Notes: generated from the sequence alone by a model not told the origin. Shown: positions 53,033 to 62,558, counted from the first letter of the stretch. The stretch: 64,000 nt of DNA from Bacteroidales bacterium (GCA_015060335.1 SUYR01000004.1:60191-124190); one strand, 5' to 3'. Translations and numbers: made by a program.

Positions 53033-56005
53033 CTACTCCTGATTTGACATTTCTTCAATCTTGGCCAGACGAAGCTTTACATTATCCTGGACATCATCCT
53101 GATCTCCCGACGGAGTATAACCGTCACGCACGCTTTCAAATGTAGCCTTGGCCTGTTCGACATCATCTCTTTCCATGAACGAATCTCCGAGCACAATGAA
53201 ACTCTTGGCAAGCCAGTAAGTCTGTCCCGACCCGGCATCGGAGAAAGCATACACCCGCGTCTCGACATTATCAAACTCTCCCCTGTCATATGCATCCTGA
53301 ATCAGAATATATGCAGCCTCTGCACCGTAAACACCTGAAACATCAGCTGCAAGTTTCTCCAGCAGAGCAAGCGCTTCTTCCCTACGGCTTGTTGCAAGAT
53401 AAGACTTAGCCTTGACAAATTCAGCCTCGACACTGTCAGCTGCAGAACGTTCGTCAGCCAACAGAGCCTCAGCGCCGGCTATGGCTTTTTCCCACTGATG
53501 ACCTCTATATGCCGAACGCATCATACCGAGAAGTGCCAGATATGTATTGTTGCCTAATTTGGCAGACTCGCGCAGCGACTGATAACCGCCATATGCATCA
53601 TCCCACCTCTCAAGGCTAAATGAAAGATTGGCAAAATTGAGCATGGACAATTCAACAAAGGAGCCCACTCCGCCGTCGATCACCATCCTATAAGAATCAC
53701 ATGCCTGCTCATTCATTCCAAGCATACGATATGACTCAGCCATATAGAAATCCGCCTTGTAAAGGTTCTTGCCTTGAGGATAAGTATCAATATAGGACTC
53801 CAATGCAACAAGGGCCTTCTTATAGTTTTCCGACAGGAACACCTGCTCGGCAGCATTGAAGATCATGAGTTCCTTCTCATCCTCTGTCTTGAGTCCCTCC
53901 TTTCCAATGCTTGCGATATACGACAGATACTCCTGAGGCTCGTTTCTGGTCTGATATATCGATTCTATCGCCAGAAGGGCATCATCAGCATATTCCGACA
54001 GAGGCATTTCCTCCACCACTGTCTTGTAATAACCCAGTGCCTCATTGAACATGGACTGGTTCCTTGCCAATGTTCCCATTTCAATATATGCCATGGCCAC
54101 ATATGTGCTATCCTTTACGACCTTTGACACTTTGTCAAAGCACTTGAAGGCATTGTCATCATCTTCCTTCACGGCATAAGAGCGTCCAAGTTCAAACAAA
54201 GCTTCAGGATAGAATTCTGCCTCCGGTGAAGCCTCAAGAACATTGGACAGGAGGTTGATCTTCTTCTCATGATTGTTTATCAGTCCGTATGACAAGGCTG
54301 CCTGATAATACGGATATATGTCGTTCGCAGAGAAATAATCCCTCAAGACCACATCATAAGCAGTAGCGGCACCCTTGTAATTCTTCACGACAAACTCACA
54401 GTCTGCTTTTCTGACCAAGGCTTCTTTTCTGTACCTGACGGATTTCTCTCCGAGATAATCTCCGAACCATTTCTTCGCGAGAGAATAATTCCCTTCCTTG
54501 AAGTAACAATATGCTATGTTATATGGGAGAAGATATGCCTCCGGCTGTCCATAAAGAGCAGAAGCATTATACAGTTCGGTAAACACCTTTCTGGCATCAT
54601 CGAATTTTCCAGTACGGTAATATGCCTCAGCAAGCCAGAAACGGGACAACTGATTGAATCTGGTAGATTTAGGAGAATAATATGCAGCCGCTTTAAGACA
54701 AGGCACAGCCTTACGGTAAGACCCGCTCTTAATAAGCTGATTAGCACGAAGATAGTTGGCTTTCATATAGTTAAGCCTCATATCCTCATCAAGCTCATCG
54801 ATCTTGTCATATGCATCAACGGCACCTGCATAATCCCTGTTCTGAAGAGCAGCCAGAGCAATATAGCTATATATCCTGTCACCCTTCTTCGCATCAGAAT
54901 AACGGTAAAGATATTCATTGAAGACCGATATGTCACTGTTAAGGTCAAAAGCCAGCTTCGCATAATTGAAAAGGGCATCTTCTGCTATGGCATCATCGAA
55001 ATGCAGCTGCGAAGCCTCCTTGAAAGCATTCATTGCAGAGACCTTGTCCTTTGTCTGTATATAACTGAAACCGAGATTATAGCTTGCAATCTGCCCTATG
55101 GAGTCGCATCTTTCGCCCATTCTTGTAAAGTTGTCGATAGCGCCCCTGTAATCCTTGACTGCATACAGTACGGATCCGCCATAAAACCAGTCAGCCCTGC
55201 TGCCTTCCGTCTTTCCTCCGGCAATACTAAGTTCATAATATTTACGGGCATTCCCCACATCATCCCTGACAAGATATGACTCCGAAATTATACGGGCAAG
55301 ATGCGGCTTACGTTCTGCTGAGGCTGTCTTGAACATCTCATTTCCCTTGGTGATGACATATTCATAATCCTTCAACAGAAAACGACACTCCATGACATAA
55401 TAATCCGACATTTCCTTGAAGCGGATATCAGATGCTGCCTTTTCAAACCAGGATATCGCCTCCTTGAAATTCTTCAGATTATATTCGATATATCCTATCG
55501 CATATCTGGAAGGAGCTGTATAATCCGAGACTTTACGGCTTTCAACGTCCTTGAAACCGTCACGGGCAGAAAACGTATTGCCGTTTTCCAGATCACAGTA
55601 CGCAGCTTTGAACACATACTCGGTACGCTGATCCTTATACAACGAATTCTCTGCAATCATTGCCAACTGCTCGGATGCAGACTTATACTCTCCTGCATCG
55701 AACAGATTAAGAGCGTGATAATATCTTATCTGTGAAAGAAGGACAGAATAAGGATACTCTTCCAGAAATGCCTCTATCCTGTTTTCATAACCAGGTACAT
55801 TTGCACGGACATCACAAAGCAGAGAGTATCCTGCCGGATCTGCCTTTCTTTCCGTCTCAGACTCAAGTCTGTCAAACATCATTTTGGAACGGCTGAACAT
55901 CCCCTTGTCATACAGCCTCACAGCATCCCTGAATTCAGAGATCTGAGCCGAAGCATAATGTCCTGCCAACACCAGCGATATAATTATCAGAGCTATTCTT
56001 TTCAT
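53033..56005 (-). CDS. Large periplasmic tetratricopeptide-repeat protein
   Basis: 990 aa with signal peptide (MKRIALIIISLVLAGHYASA). Helical hairpin repeats run through nearly the whole length, many with the TPR signature of aromatic and small residues ('FNEALGYYKTVVEEMPLSEY', 'AVDAYDKIDELDEDMRLNYM', 'RMLGMNEQACDSYRMVIDGG'). The middle part looks like a TolA/YbgF- or BamD-type scaffold. It most likely binds other envelope proteins, first of all the barrel encoded 3 bases downstream. The pair occurs next to gyrB here; an assembly or gliding-like function is speculative. Confidence 0.88.
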   Translation of the reverse strand: MKRIALIIISLVLAGHYASAQISEFRDAVRLYDKGMFSRSKMMFDRLESETERKADPAGYSLLCDVRANVPGYENRIEAFLEEYPYSVLLSQIRYYHALNLFDAGEYKSASEQLAMIAENSLYKDQRTEYVFKAAYCDLENGNTFSARDGFKDVESRKVSDYTAPSRYAIGYIEYNLKNFKEAISWFEKAASDIRFKEMSDYYVMECRFLLKDYEYVITKGNEMFKTASAERKPHLARIISESYLVRDDVGNARKYYELSIAGGKTEGSRADWFYGGSVLYAVKDYRGAIDNFTRMGERCDSIGQIASYNLGFSYIQTKDKVSAMNAFKEASQLHFDDAIAEDALFNYAKLAFDLNSDISVFNEYLYRYSDAKKGDRIYSYIALAALQNRDYAGAVDAYDKIDELDEDMRLNYMKANYLRANQLIKSGSYRKAVPCLKAAAYYSPKSTRFNQLSRFWLAEAYYRTGKFDDARKVFTELYNASALYGQPEAYLLPYNIAYCYFKEGNYSLAKKWFGDYLGEKSVRYRKEALVRKADCEFVVKNYKGAATAYDVVLRDYFSANDIYPYYQAALSYGLINNHEKKINLLSNVLEASPEAEFYPEALFELGRSYAVKEDDDNAFKCFDKVSKVVKDSTYVAMAYIEMGTLARNQSMFNEALGYYKTVVEEMPLSEYADDALLAIESIYQTRNEPQEYLSYIASIGKEGLKTEDEKELMIFNAAEQVFLSENYKKALVALESYIDTYPQGKNLYKADFYMAESYRMLGMNEQACDSYRMVIDGGVGSFVELSMLNFANLSFSLERWDDAYGGYQSLRESAKLGNNTYLALLGMMRSAYRGHQWEKAIAGAEALLADERSAADSVEAEFVKAKSYLATSRREEALALLEKLAADVSGVYGAEAAYILIQDAYDRGEFDNVETRVYAFSDAGSGQTYWLAKSFIVLGDSFMERDDVEQAKATFESVRDGYTPSGDQDDVQDNVKLRLAKIEEMSNQE

Positions 56006-56020
56006 CGCACAAAAATTTTA

Positions 56021-56028
56021 CAAATTTA
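56021..56028 (-). promoter_or_regulatory. -7 promoter box of the TPR gene
   Basis: Minus strand TAAATTTG, 15 bases before the ATG; the -33 is weak. Confidence 0.5.
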
Positions 56029-56083
56029 ACCATTTTTCCCTTGATTTTACACCCTGACAGGCCCAAATATGCGATAATTTATG

Positions 56084-56091
56084 TATGTTTG
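56084..56091 (+). promoter_or_regulatory. -7 promoter box of ftsE
   Basis: TATGTTTG lies just after the ORF-track start (56081), so transcription starts downstream of that codon. This supports the ATG at 56111. Confidence 0.55.
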
Positions 56092-56110
56092 TCAGATAAA
56101 CAGATTTTCT

Positions 56111-56824
56111 ATGGAAGGGAACACACCTATCATCTCATTCAAGGATGCAGACATTGTAAACGGAGAGGCCACAGTGATCTATGGACTGAATCTGGACATA
56201 TGTCCCGGAAACTTCGTATATATTGTGGGCAAGGTCGGCACCGGAAAGACATCGATCATAAGGACAATGATAGCGGAAAACCCTCTGACCAAAGGTCATG
56301 GCACCGTCTGCGGATACGATCTTGTCGGAATCAAGGACAAGGAGATTCCATTCCTGCGCAGGAAAATGGGAGTGGTATTCCAGGATTTCCAGCTCCTCAT
56401 GGATAGGACAGTTGAAGACAATCTGCGTTTTGTACTGAAAGCTACCGGATGGAAGTCTGAAGAGGATATGGACAAACGGATAAAATACGTCCTCGATGCC
56501 GTAGGAATGGACAGAAAAGCGCACAAGATGCCTCACCAGCTTTCGGGTGGCGAACAGCAACGTATTGCCATTGCACGCTCTCTGCTCAACGATCCGGCTG
56601 TAATCATTGCCGACGAGCCTACAGGAAATCTTGACAACGAGACGGCAGACGGCATCATGAAGCTACTGACGGGCATAAACAAGGAAAAGGGCACGGCTGT
56701 AGTCATGGTCACTCATAACCGACAGATCTTCGAGAAATATCCGGGCAGAGTCCTGGTATGCAAGGACGAGACCTGCACCGAACAGACAGGGACTGACAAC
56801 ATAGACCTCGAACTGACCATATAG
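56111..56824 (+). CDS. ftsE: FtsE-like cell-division ABC ATPase
   Basis: Start placed at the ATG at 56111, giving 237 aa. ATPase of the FtsEX complex that controls peptidoglycan hydrolases at the septum. Walker A '[12 protein letters not shown]', '[20 protein letters not shown]' (typical of FtsE), signature '[17 protein letters not shown]', Walker B '[12 protein letters not shown]' and 'VMVTHNRQ'. No ftsX is next to it; in Bacteroidota the two genes are often apart. The next gene, nth, starts 1 base later. Confidence 0.88.
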   Translation: MEGNTPIISFKDADIVNGEATVIYGLNLDICPGNFVYIVGKVGTGKTSIIRTMIAENPLTKGHGTVCGYDLVGIKDKEIPFLRRKMGVVFQDFQLLMDRTVEDNLRFVLKATGWKSEEDMDKRIKYVLDAVGMDRKAHKMPHQLSGGEQQRIAIARSLLNDPAVIIADEPTGNLDNETADGIMKLLTGINKEKGTAVVMVTHNRQIFEKYPGRVLVCKDETCTEQTGTDNIDLELTI

Positions 56825-56825
56825 G

Positions 56826-57467
56826 ATGAATCAGGAACTGTTTCATAACGTAACACGTTGGTTCTCTGCCAACATGGAAAGAGCGGAAAGCGAGCTCCAT
56901 TACGACTCCCCTTTTCACCTGCTCATAGCCGTCATACTGTCAGCCCAATGCACTGACAAGAGGGTGAACATGTACACGCCTGTCATATTCAAACGGTTCC
57001 CTGAGCCGGAAGATCTTGCGGCGGCATCATTTGAAGAGGTCTATGAACTCATAAAGTCCATATCATTCCCGAACAACAAGGCGAAACATCTGATCGGCAT
57101 GGCATCAATGCTTGTCTCTGATTTTGACAGCAAGGTACCGTCAGAGCCCGCTGATCTTGAGAAATTACCCGGAGTCGGAAGAAAGACCGCCAACGTCATA
57201 GCATCAGTAATATACGGCAAGGCTGTAATAGCAGTGGACACTCATGTATTCAGGGTATCACGCAGGCTCGGACTCTCAGACGGCGCCACTGTAGAAGCGG
57301 TAGAGAAGGACCTCACAGCCGGCTTTGCCGAAGAACTCAGAGGTACAGCTCATCATTGGCTGATCCTGCACGGAAGATATGTCTGCACCGCACGCAAACC
57401 TAAATGCCAGGAATGCGGACTTCAGGAATTCTGCAGGGAGTACAAGTTAAACAATCTTGTGCTGTGA
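56826..57467 (+). CDS. nth: Endonuclease III (DNA glycosylase/AP lyase)
   Basis: 213 aa, family-normal. Removes oxidised pyrimidines from DNA. Helix-hairpin-helix 'LEKLPGVGRKTANVIASV' contains the catalytic Lys; the catalytic Asp is in 'AVDTHVFRVSRRLGLS'. The 4Fe-4S cluster motif Cys-X6-Cys-X2-Cys-X5-Cys is intact ('CTARKPKCQECGLQEFC'). Probable operon with ftsE upstream and the pseudouridine synthase downstream. Confidence 0.95.
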   Translation: MNQELFHNVTRWFSANMERAESELHYDSPFHLLIAVILSAQCTDKRVNMYTPVIFKRFPEPEDLAAASFEEVYELIKSISFPNNKAKHLIGMASMLVSDFDSKVPSEPADLEKLPGVGRKTANVIASVIYGKAVIAVDTHVFRVSRRLGLSDGATVEAVEKDLTAGFAEELRGTAHHWLILHGRYVCTARKPKCQECGLQEFCREYKLNNLVL

Positions 57468-59092
57468 TACATCATTTTCCAGAAGACTTTTCGTTTGAAA
57501 TACCGTCAGGATTCACAGATCCTTTCAGGTACAGGCCACATCCGTCTGTAATAATGGCTGCAAGGCTGGTTGCCGGCAGGATCGAAGACAGTCATATCCC
57601 CGGATTTGAAGAAGGCAAGATGATCGGGGTATTGGTATGCAGGCAGGAAGGTGGTCAGTCACTCTGTTATATAGCAGCATTTTCCGGCAACGTGGGAGGA
57701 TTCAGCAGGATAGAAGGATTTGTTCCTCCGATCTATGACCTGTCAGATCCTGATGGAGAATTCAGAAGGCGGGAAGCAGAAATAACATCACTGAACAGGG
57801 ATATAGACAGCATACTGACTTGCGAAGAATACAAGGAAACTCTTGACCTGCTTGCAGAAACAGAATCGGACTACAAGTCAAGTCTCGAGAAGATGAAATC
57901 CTCCATATCACGCTCGAAGGCTGCCAGAAAGGAGATGAGAAAAAACTGCTGCGACGAAGATATTCTATCCGCCCTCGAACGGGAAAGCCAGCATGAAAAG
58001 GCAGAGCTTCATCGGTTGAAACTATCATTCAGGAACCGCATTTCCGAACTTCAGTCTAGTCTGAAGGCAATCTCTGACAAAATAGAGATATTGAAGAATC
58101 AGCGGGTGCTCATGTCCGAATCTCTCCAGGACTGGATATTCAGGCAATACATCGTGCATAATGCATCAGGAGACTGTGCATCTATTGCAGACATATTCTC
58201 AGAAGAGGGCTTGACCGCTCCCGGAGGCACAGGCGAATGTGCAGCACCGAAGCTATTGGAATATGCATACCGCAACAATCTACAGCCACTTGCCATGGGA
58301 GAATTCTGGTATGGAAAATCTCCTCAGACAGCCGTCAGGACTCATGGTCATTTCTATCCTTCATGTACCAGCAAATGCGGTCCGCTGCTTAAATTCATGA
58401 TGAAAGGATTGCCCTCAGAGATGAAACCTGCCCATGAATGCCATCAGGATCCTTTGATCATATATGAAGACGAATCACTGATAATTGTGGAGAAACCAAG
58501 CGGGATGCCCTCTGTCCCGGGTCTTGACGGTCGTACCTCGCTTCAGGAATGGCTTGCAGACCGGCATGGTGAAACACACGCAGTACACCGTCTGGACATG
58601 GACACTTCAGGAGTAATGATATTTGCAAAGACTCAGGAAGCGGCAGTCAATATCAGAAAACAATTTGAGGAGCATAGCATCCTGAAGACTTACAGAGCAA
58701 GAATATCCCCTCACGGGGCACTTGAAGGATCATCATCGGGCCTGATCGACCTGCCGCTATCACCGGACTATGACGAACGACCTCGTCAGAAAGTTGATAT
58801 AATGCAAGGCAAGGAAGCACACACGAAGTACCGGATAGCCGGCATAAATCCGGACGGTACTGCAGAAATATCGCTATATCCCCAGACCGGGCGCACCCAT
58901 CAGCTCCGCGTTCACTGCGCCCATGCCTCAGGGCTTTCCTCTCCGATTCTCGGAGACCTGCTTTACGGTTCATACTCATTGGAAACCGACACGACATCGG
59001 AACGTCTCTGTCTTCACGCACTCAGCATTACATTCACACATCCCGTAACAGGAGAGAGGGTCACATTCTGTTCTGACAGACTATGCTATTAA
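57464..59092 (+). CDS. RluA-family RNA pseudouridine synthase with long N-terminal extension
   Basis: Start placed at GTG 57464, which overlaps the nth stop as GTGA and gives 542 aa; the track start (57404) lies within nth. The last 220 residues are the catalytic domain: 'DESLIIVEKPSGMPSVPG', 'AVHRLDMDTSGVMIFAKT' (catalytic Asp), 'YPQTGRTHQLRVHCAHA'. About 300 residues precede it: 'SVIMAARLVAGRIEDS...' and a charged coiled coil ('SSLEKMKSSISRSKAARKEM', about 115-230). Such long forms exist in Bacteroidota and some proteobacteria. The target is probably rRNA or tRNA. No S4 domain seen. Confidence 0.88.
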   Translation: MIHHFPEDFSFEIPSGFTDPFRYRPHPSVIMAARLVAGRIEDSHIPGFEEGKMIGVLVCRQEGGQSLCYIAAFSGNVGGFSRIEGFVPPIYDLSDPDGEFRRREAEITSLNRDIDSILTCEEYKETLDLLAETESDYKSSLEKMKSSISRSKAARKEMRKNCCDEDILSALERESQHEKAELHRLKLSFRNRISELQSSLKAISDKIEILKNQRVLMSESLQDWIFRQYIVHNASGDCASIADIFSEEGLTAPGGTGECAAPKLLEYAYRNNLQPLAMGEFWYGKSPQTAVRTHGHFYPSCTSKCGPLLKFMMKGLPSEMKPAHECHQDPLIIYEDESLIIVEKPSGMPSVPGLDGRTSLQEWLADRHGETHAVHRLDMDTSGVMIFAKTQEAAVNIRKQFEEHSILKTYRARISPHGALEGSSSGLIDLPLSPDYDERPRQKVDIMQGKEAHTKYRIAGINPDGTAEISLYPQTGRTHQLRVHCAHASGLSSPILGDLLYGSYSLETDTTSERLCLHALSITFTHPVTGERVTFCSDRLCY

Positions 59093-59128
59093 AAAAGACT
59101 GCGCCTCGATATCGAAGCGCAGTCTTTT
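59091..59128. terminator. Bidirectional terminator between the pseudouridine synthase and rpmE2
   Basis: Perfect arms AAAAGACTGCGC and GCGCAGTCTTTT around a 12-base palindromic loop; A-run before and T-run after. It serves both convergent genes. Confidence 0.9.
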
Positions 59129-59147
59129 ACCATATGTCTTGGAAGAA

Positions 59148-59396
59148 TTACTTCTTCTTTGCGTATCTCTGATAGAATTTATCAACACGACCAGCTGTGT
59201 CAACAAGCTTCATCTTACCTGTGTAGAATGGATGAGATGTGTTAGAGATCTCAAGCTTGACAACTGGGTACTCAACACCATCAATCTCGATGGTCTCCTT
59301 AGTGTTCGCGCATGAGCGTGTGATGAACACTACGTCGTTTGACATATCCTTGAAAGCTACAAGACGGTAGGTTTCGGGATGTATACCTTGTTTCAT
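59148..59396 (-). CDS. rpmE2: 50S ribosomal protein L31 type B
   Basis: 82 aa. 'MKQGIHPETYRLVAFKDMSN' and 'TSHPFYTGKMKLVDTAGRVD' are the L31 signatures. The paired Cys zinc ligands of type A are absent (a single Cys in 'TRSCANT'), so it is the zinc-free type B form. Single gene with its own consensus promoter and terminator. Confidence 0.97.
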   Translation of the reverse strand: MKQGIHPETYRLVAFKDMSNDVVFITRSCANTKETIEIDGVEYPVVKLEISNTSHPFYTGKMKLVDTAGRVDKFYQRYAKKK

Positions 59397-59434
59397 AATG
59401 CGTAAAAGATTTAGTTAACTAATTTTTGCGGGCG

Positions 59435-59466
59435 CAAATATAGCGGATATTTTTCTAATCTGCAAA
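59435..59466 (-). promoter_or_regulatory. Promoter of rpmE2
   Basis: Minus strand TTTG (59463-59466), 20 bases, TATATTTG (59435-59442), 38 bases before the ATG. Confidence 0.75.
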
Positions 59467-59468
59467 TA

Positions 59469-60536
59469 TTATTTGATTCTATATGGCTGGTCTTCATATA
59501 GAAGGAACTTTTTGGCCTTCCTGATCCATTTCTGTTCTTCCACCTTTATATGCTCCTTCAGATCCTCATAAGGTACCGAACCATTGATAAAGTCTATGAT
59601 GACCTGGTCAGATACTTTTGCCTCAAAGCCATCTTCAAGCTTGAATTCCTCGTATCTGTCCTTGAAATAGCGCATCAGCTGAAGTGTATGGAGCAAGGAA
59701 TGATATTCCACACCAGGCTCCAGCAGGATCTGATATCCGTAACATTTCTTACCTTCATATTTTCCACATGAAGGAGTGAATGAGCATGGTCTGAGCAACA
59801 CGCCTTCAGCCACAGGTACCGGCTCATTGTCCGCAGTCTTGACAAAAGGCGCACCGATATACTCATAAGGTCTTGCCGTGCCTATACCTGGAGTAATATT
59901 GGTATTGTTCCACAGACCTCCTCCGCTGTACATGTCACAGGTAAAAAGGCCCGGAATATCGGATGCCGGAGCTATTGTCCACGGCATAAGCTGCTTGTTC
60001 GACTCTGTCGCCAATGCAGAAATGACATGAATTGCAAACTTTGCCCCTATTTCGTGATAATACAGATTGACGAGTTCTCCGAGAGTAAGACCATGCCTGT
60101 GTGCCACCTTTGCCACATATGGCTCGACTCTCATGGACGGCATCGTACCCTCTACCACACGCCCTGCCGGATTGATATGGTCAACTATATACAATGCAGG
60201 AGCATCATCTCCCATCTCCTTGAGGACCTCCATCAGACGGAGCACATCCTTAGTATAATTGAAATATCGGACTCCGACATCCTGAATCTCGACAACCACA
60301 GCATTCAGACCGGAGAGTTCGTCCAGCGAGAATTCTATATGATTGGTCTGAGGCGTAAGTTCCGTGTCACGAGGCGTAAATATTGTCTTGAGATTGCCCC
60401 TCTCACGGAAAATATCATACATATATCTGCCATGTTCCGTATCCCAGCAGTTCTGGGTACAGAAACAGCCGACAGAGCCTTGTCTCAAGGCCCTGTCCAT
60501 CTGCTCTTCAAGTGATGTAGTTCTAAATGAAAACAT
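59469..60536 (-). CDS. DUF1343 / NamZ-like exo-beta-N-acetylmuramidase-family protein
   Basis: 355 aa. 'AVVVEIQDVGVRYFNYTKDV', 'PALYIVDHINPAGRVVEGTM' and 'LWNNTNITPGIGTARPYEYI' match the conserved blocks of DUF1343, whose characterised member NamZ removes terminal MurNAc from peptidoglycan fragments. There is no signal peptide at this start and no better upstream ATG, so it is probably cytoplasmic and would act on recovered wall fragments. It follows glmM by 10 bases, linking amino-sugar supply and wall recycling. Activity is inferred from the family. Confidence 0.82.
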   Translation of the reverse strand: MFSFRTTSLEEQMDRALRQGSVGCFCTQNCWDTEHGRYMYDIFRERGNLKTIFTPRDTELTPQTNHIEFSLDELSGLNAVVVEIQDVGVRYFNYTKDVLRLMEVLKEMGDDAPALYIVDHINPAGRVVEGTMPSMRVEPYVAKVAHRHGLTLGELVNLYYHEIGAKFAIHVISALATESNKQLMPWTIAPASDIPGLFTCDMYSGGGLWNNTNITPGIGTARPYEYIGAPFVKTADNEPVPVAEGVLLRPCSFTPSCGKYEGKKCYGYQILLEPGVEYHSLLHTLQLMRYFKDRYEEFKLEDGFEAKVSDQVIIDFINGSVPYEDLKEHIKVEEQKWIRKAKKFLLYEDQPYRIK

Positions 60537-60546
60537 TCTATAGTTT

Positions 60547-62007
60547 TTATGCCTGAGCCGCCAGAATCGAATCAGCGATATCTATGATCCTCTGCGCCAA
60601 AGCATCAGCAGCCTCCTGAGATGCAGCCTCAGCATAGATTCTGATGATAGGCTCAGTATTTGACCTGCGCAAGTGCACCCACTCCTTACGTGATTCGAAC
60701 GAGATCTTCACTCCGTCAATGGTATTGATATCTTCAGCTGCAAACACATTCTTCACCTCTGTGAGAATCTTGTCAATCAAAGCCGAATCAGAAAGTTCTA
60801 TCTTGTTCTTTGCTATCACATATTCAGGATATGTGGCACGAAGCTCGGAAACCTTCATATTCTTATATGCAAGATTGGTAAGGAACAAAGCAACTCCCAC
60901 CATTGCATCACGTCCGTAATGAAGTGCAGGATAGATGACACCTCCGTTACCCTCACCACCGATAAGAGCACCGCACTCCTTCATCTTGGTAGTCACATTC
61001 ACCTCGCCCACGGCTGCCGCGCTATACTCGCCGCCATACTGCTCTGTCACATCCCTGAGAGCTCTTGATGAAGAAAGGTTGGAAGAAGTAGCAAGCTGAT
61101 ATGGCGCAGTCACTTCCTCGATGGACTTACCTGTATTGAGAGCCTCATTGTAAGCACGCGAAAGCAGGTAATCAGCAACACTTACAAGAGTATATTCCTC
61201 TCCGAATGCCTTTCCGTCCTCACAGATAAGTGCAAGACGGTCCACGTCCGGATCCACAGAAATACCAAAATCCGCCTTATTAGCCACTACGGCCTCGCTG
61301 AGTTCAACGAGATTCGACGGCAGAGGTTCAGGGTTATGTGCAAACTGACCTGTAGGCTCACAGTTCACCATGACACACTCTACACCCATACGCTCGAGAA
61401 GACGAGGCATAATGATACCACCGACAGAGTTTACAGCATCAAGAGCAACCTTGAAGCCGGATTTTCTCACAGCCTCGACATCAACTGCAGGAAGAGCAAG
61501 AACTGCATCCAGATGCGCATCAGTGAAATCCTTTTCCTCAATGACGCCAAGAGAATCCACGTCTGCGAAATTAAAGTCCTCAGCCTCTGCACACGCAAGA
61601 ATTGCAGCACCCTCCTGTGCATTGAGGAACTCACCTTTTTCATTCAGAAGCTTAAGAGCATTCCACTGCTTAGGATTATGAGATGCAGTAAGAATTATTC
61701 CACCGTCTGCCTGCTCAAAGACAACAGCCATTTCAGTTGTAGGAGTCGAAGCGAATCCAGCCTTCACGACATCCACACCACAAGCTATAAGTGTACCGCA
61801 GACAAGCTGCTCGACCATATCTCCTGAAAGACGGGCATCCTTACCCACCACTACTTTATATCGTTCATCTGCTGCCTTTGGAAGGCGCTCCTTCATCTTC
61901 TCACAGTAAGCATAAGTAAATTTCACAACATCAAGCGGAGAGAGACCCTCTCCTGGAGCACCGCCGATAGTTCCGCGAATTCCTGAAATTGATTTAATAA
62001 GTGTCAT
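60547..62007 (-). CDS. glmM: Phosphoglucosamine mutase-type phosphohexomutase
   Basis: 486 aa alpha-D-phosphohexomutase. The phosphoserine loop is 'LTASHNPKQWNALKLL' (Ser109), the metal loop 'VDPDVDRLALI', the sugar loop 'IGGEGNGGVIYP' and the phosphate loop 'RRSNTEPIIRIYAEA'. It probably interconverts glucosamine-6-P and glucosamine-1-P for UDP-GlcNAc synthesis. Somewhat longer than proteobacterial GlmM (about 445), as usual in Bacteroidota; a PMM/PGM role cannot be ruled out. Probable operon with the NamZ-like gene. Confidence 0.88.
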   Translation of the reverse strand: MTLIKSISGIRGTIGGAPGEGLSPLDVVKFTYAYCEKMKERLPKAADERYKVVVGKDARLSGDMVEQLVCGTLIACGVDVVKAGFASTPTTEMAVVFEQADGGIILTASHNPKQWNALKLLNEKGEFLNAQEGAAILACAEAEDFNFADVDSLGVIEEKDFTDAHLDAVLALPAVDVEAVRKSGFKVALDAVNSVGGIIMPRLLERMGVECVMVNCEPTGQFAHNPEPLPSNLVELSEAVVANKADFGISVDPDVDRLALICEDGKAFGEEYTLVSVADYLLSRAYNEALNTGKSIEEVTAPYQLATSSNLSSSRALRDVTEQYGGEYSAAAVGEVNVTTKMKECGALIGGEGNGGVIYPALHYGRDAMVGVALFLTNLAYKNMKVSELRATYPEYVIAKNKIELSDSALIDKILTEVKNVFAAEDINTIDGVKISFESRKEWVHLRRSNTEPIIRIYAEAASQEAADALAQRIIDIADSILAAQA

Positions 62008-62070
62008 ATCATGTAGTATTTAATAATAGTAGCAATAAAATGATGCATCCTTGTGCACATCGACATCATG

Positions 62071-62102
62071 CAAAAATAGAATTTAATGCCAGCATTTACA
62101 AA
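62071..62102 (-). promoter_or_regulatory. Promoter of glmM
   Basis: Minus strand TTTG (62099-62102), 20 bases, TATTTTTG (62071-62078), 63 bases before the ATG. Confidence 0.7.
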
Positions 62103-62110
62103 TTAAATGT

Positions 62111-62118
62111 TACTTTTG
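62111..62118 (+). promoter_or_regulatory. -7 promoter box of the DUF486 gene
   Basis: TACTTTTG lies between the track's ATG (62107) and the internal ATG (62137), so only the second ATG can be on the transcript. Confidence 0.6.
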
Positions 62119-62136
62119 CAGACTAATTTCAACGAA

Positions 62137-62505
62137 ATGAAAGCGATCTGGACAATACTTCTTCTTATAGCATCAAATGTATTCATGACATTTGCCTGGT
62201 ACGGTCATCTCAAGCTTCAGGAGATGAAGATTTCCACAAGCTGGCCGCTCATCCTTGTGATACTTTTCTCCTGGGGAGTTGCATTCCTTGAGTATTGCGC
62301 ACAGGTGCCTGCCAACAGGATCGGATTTGACGGAAACGGCGGACCGTTCAACCTCATGCAGCTCAAGGTCATACAGGAAGTCATCTCCCTCACTGTGTTT
62401 ACAGTCATTGTGACTGTGATGTTCAAAGGACAAGGACTGCAATGGAACCATTTTGCCGCTTTCTTCTGCCTGATCATGGCGGTTTTCTTCGTATTCTTGA
62501 AATAA
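62137..62505 (+). CDS. DUF486 / DMT-family small membrane protein
   Basis: Start placed at the ATG at 62137, giving 122 aa; the promoter box at 62111-62118 excludes the longer ORF. Four hydrophobic segments ('IWTILLLIASNVFMTFAWYG', 'WPLILVILFSWGVAFLEY', 'VISLTVFTVIVTVMFKG', 'FFCLIMAVFFVFLK') and 'CAQVPANRIG', the conserved loop of DUF486, identify the family. Inner-membrane protein of unknown function related in topology to small multidrug transporters. Confidence 0.88.
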   Translation: MKAIWTILLLIASNVFMTFAWYGHLKLQEMKISTSWPLILVILFSWGVAFLEYCAQVPANRIGFDGNGGPFNLMQLKVIQEVISLTVFTVIVTVMFKGQGLQWNHFAAFFCLIMAVFFVFLK

Positions 62506-62527
62506 TTTGAAAATTTTTACGAAAAAA

Positions 62528-62558
62528 TTTGGATATTCCGCAAAAAGTCGTACCTTTG
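62528..62558 (+). promoter_or_regulatory. Promoter of tRNA-Glu
   Basis: TTTG (62528-62531), exactly 19 bases, TACCTTTG (62551-62558); both boxes are consensus. Same sequence and spacing as the tRNA-Val promoter at 63828-63858. Confidence 0.85.
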
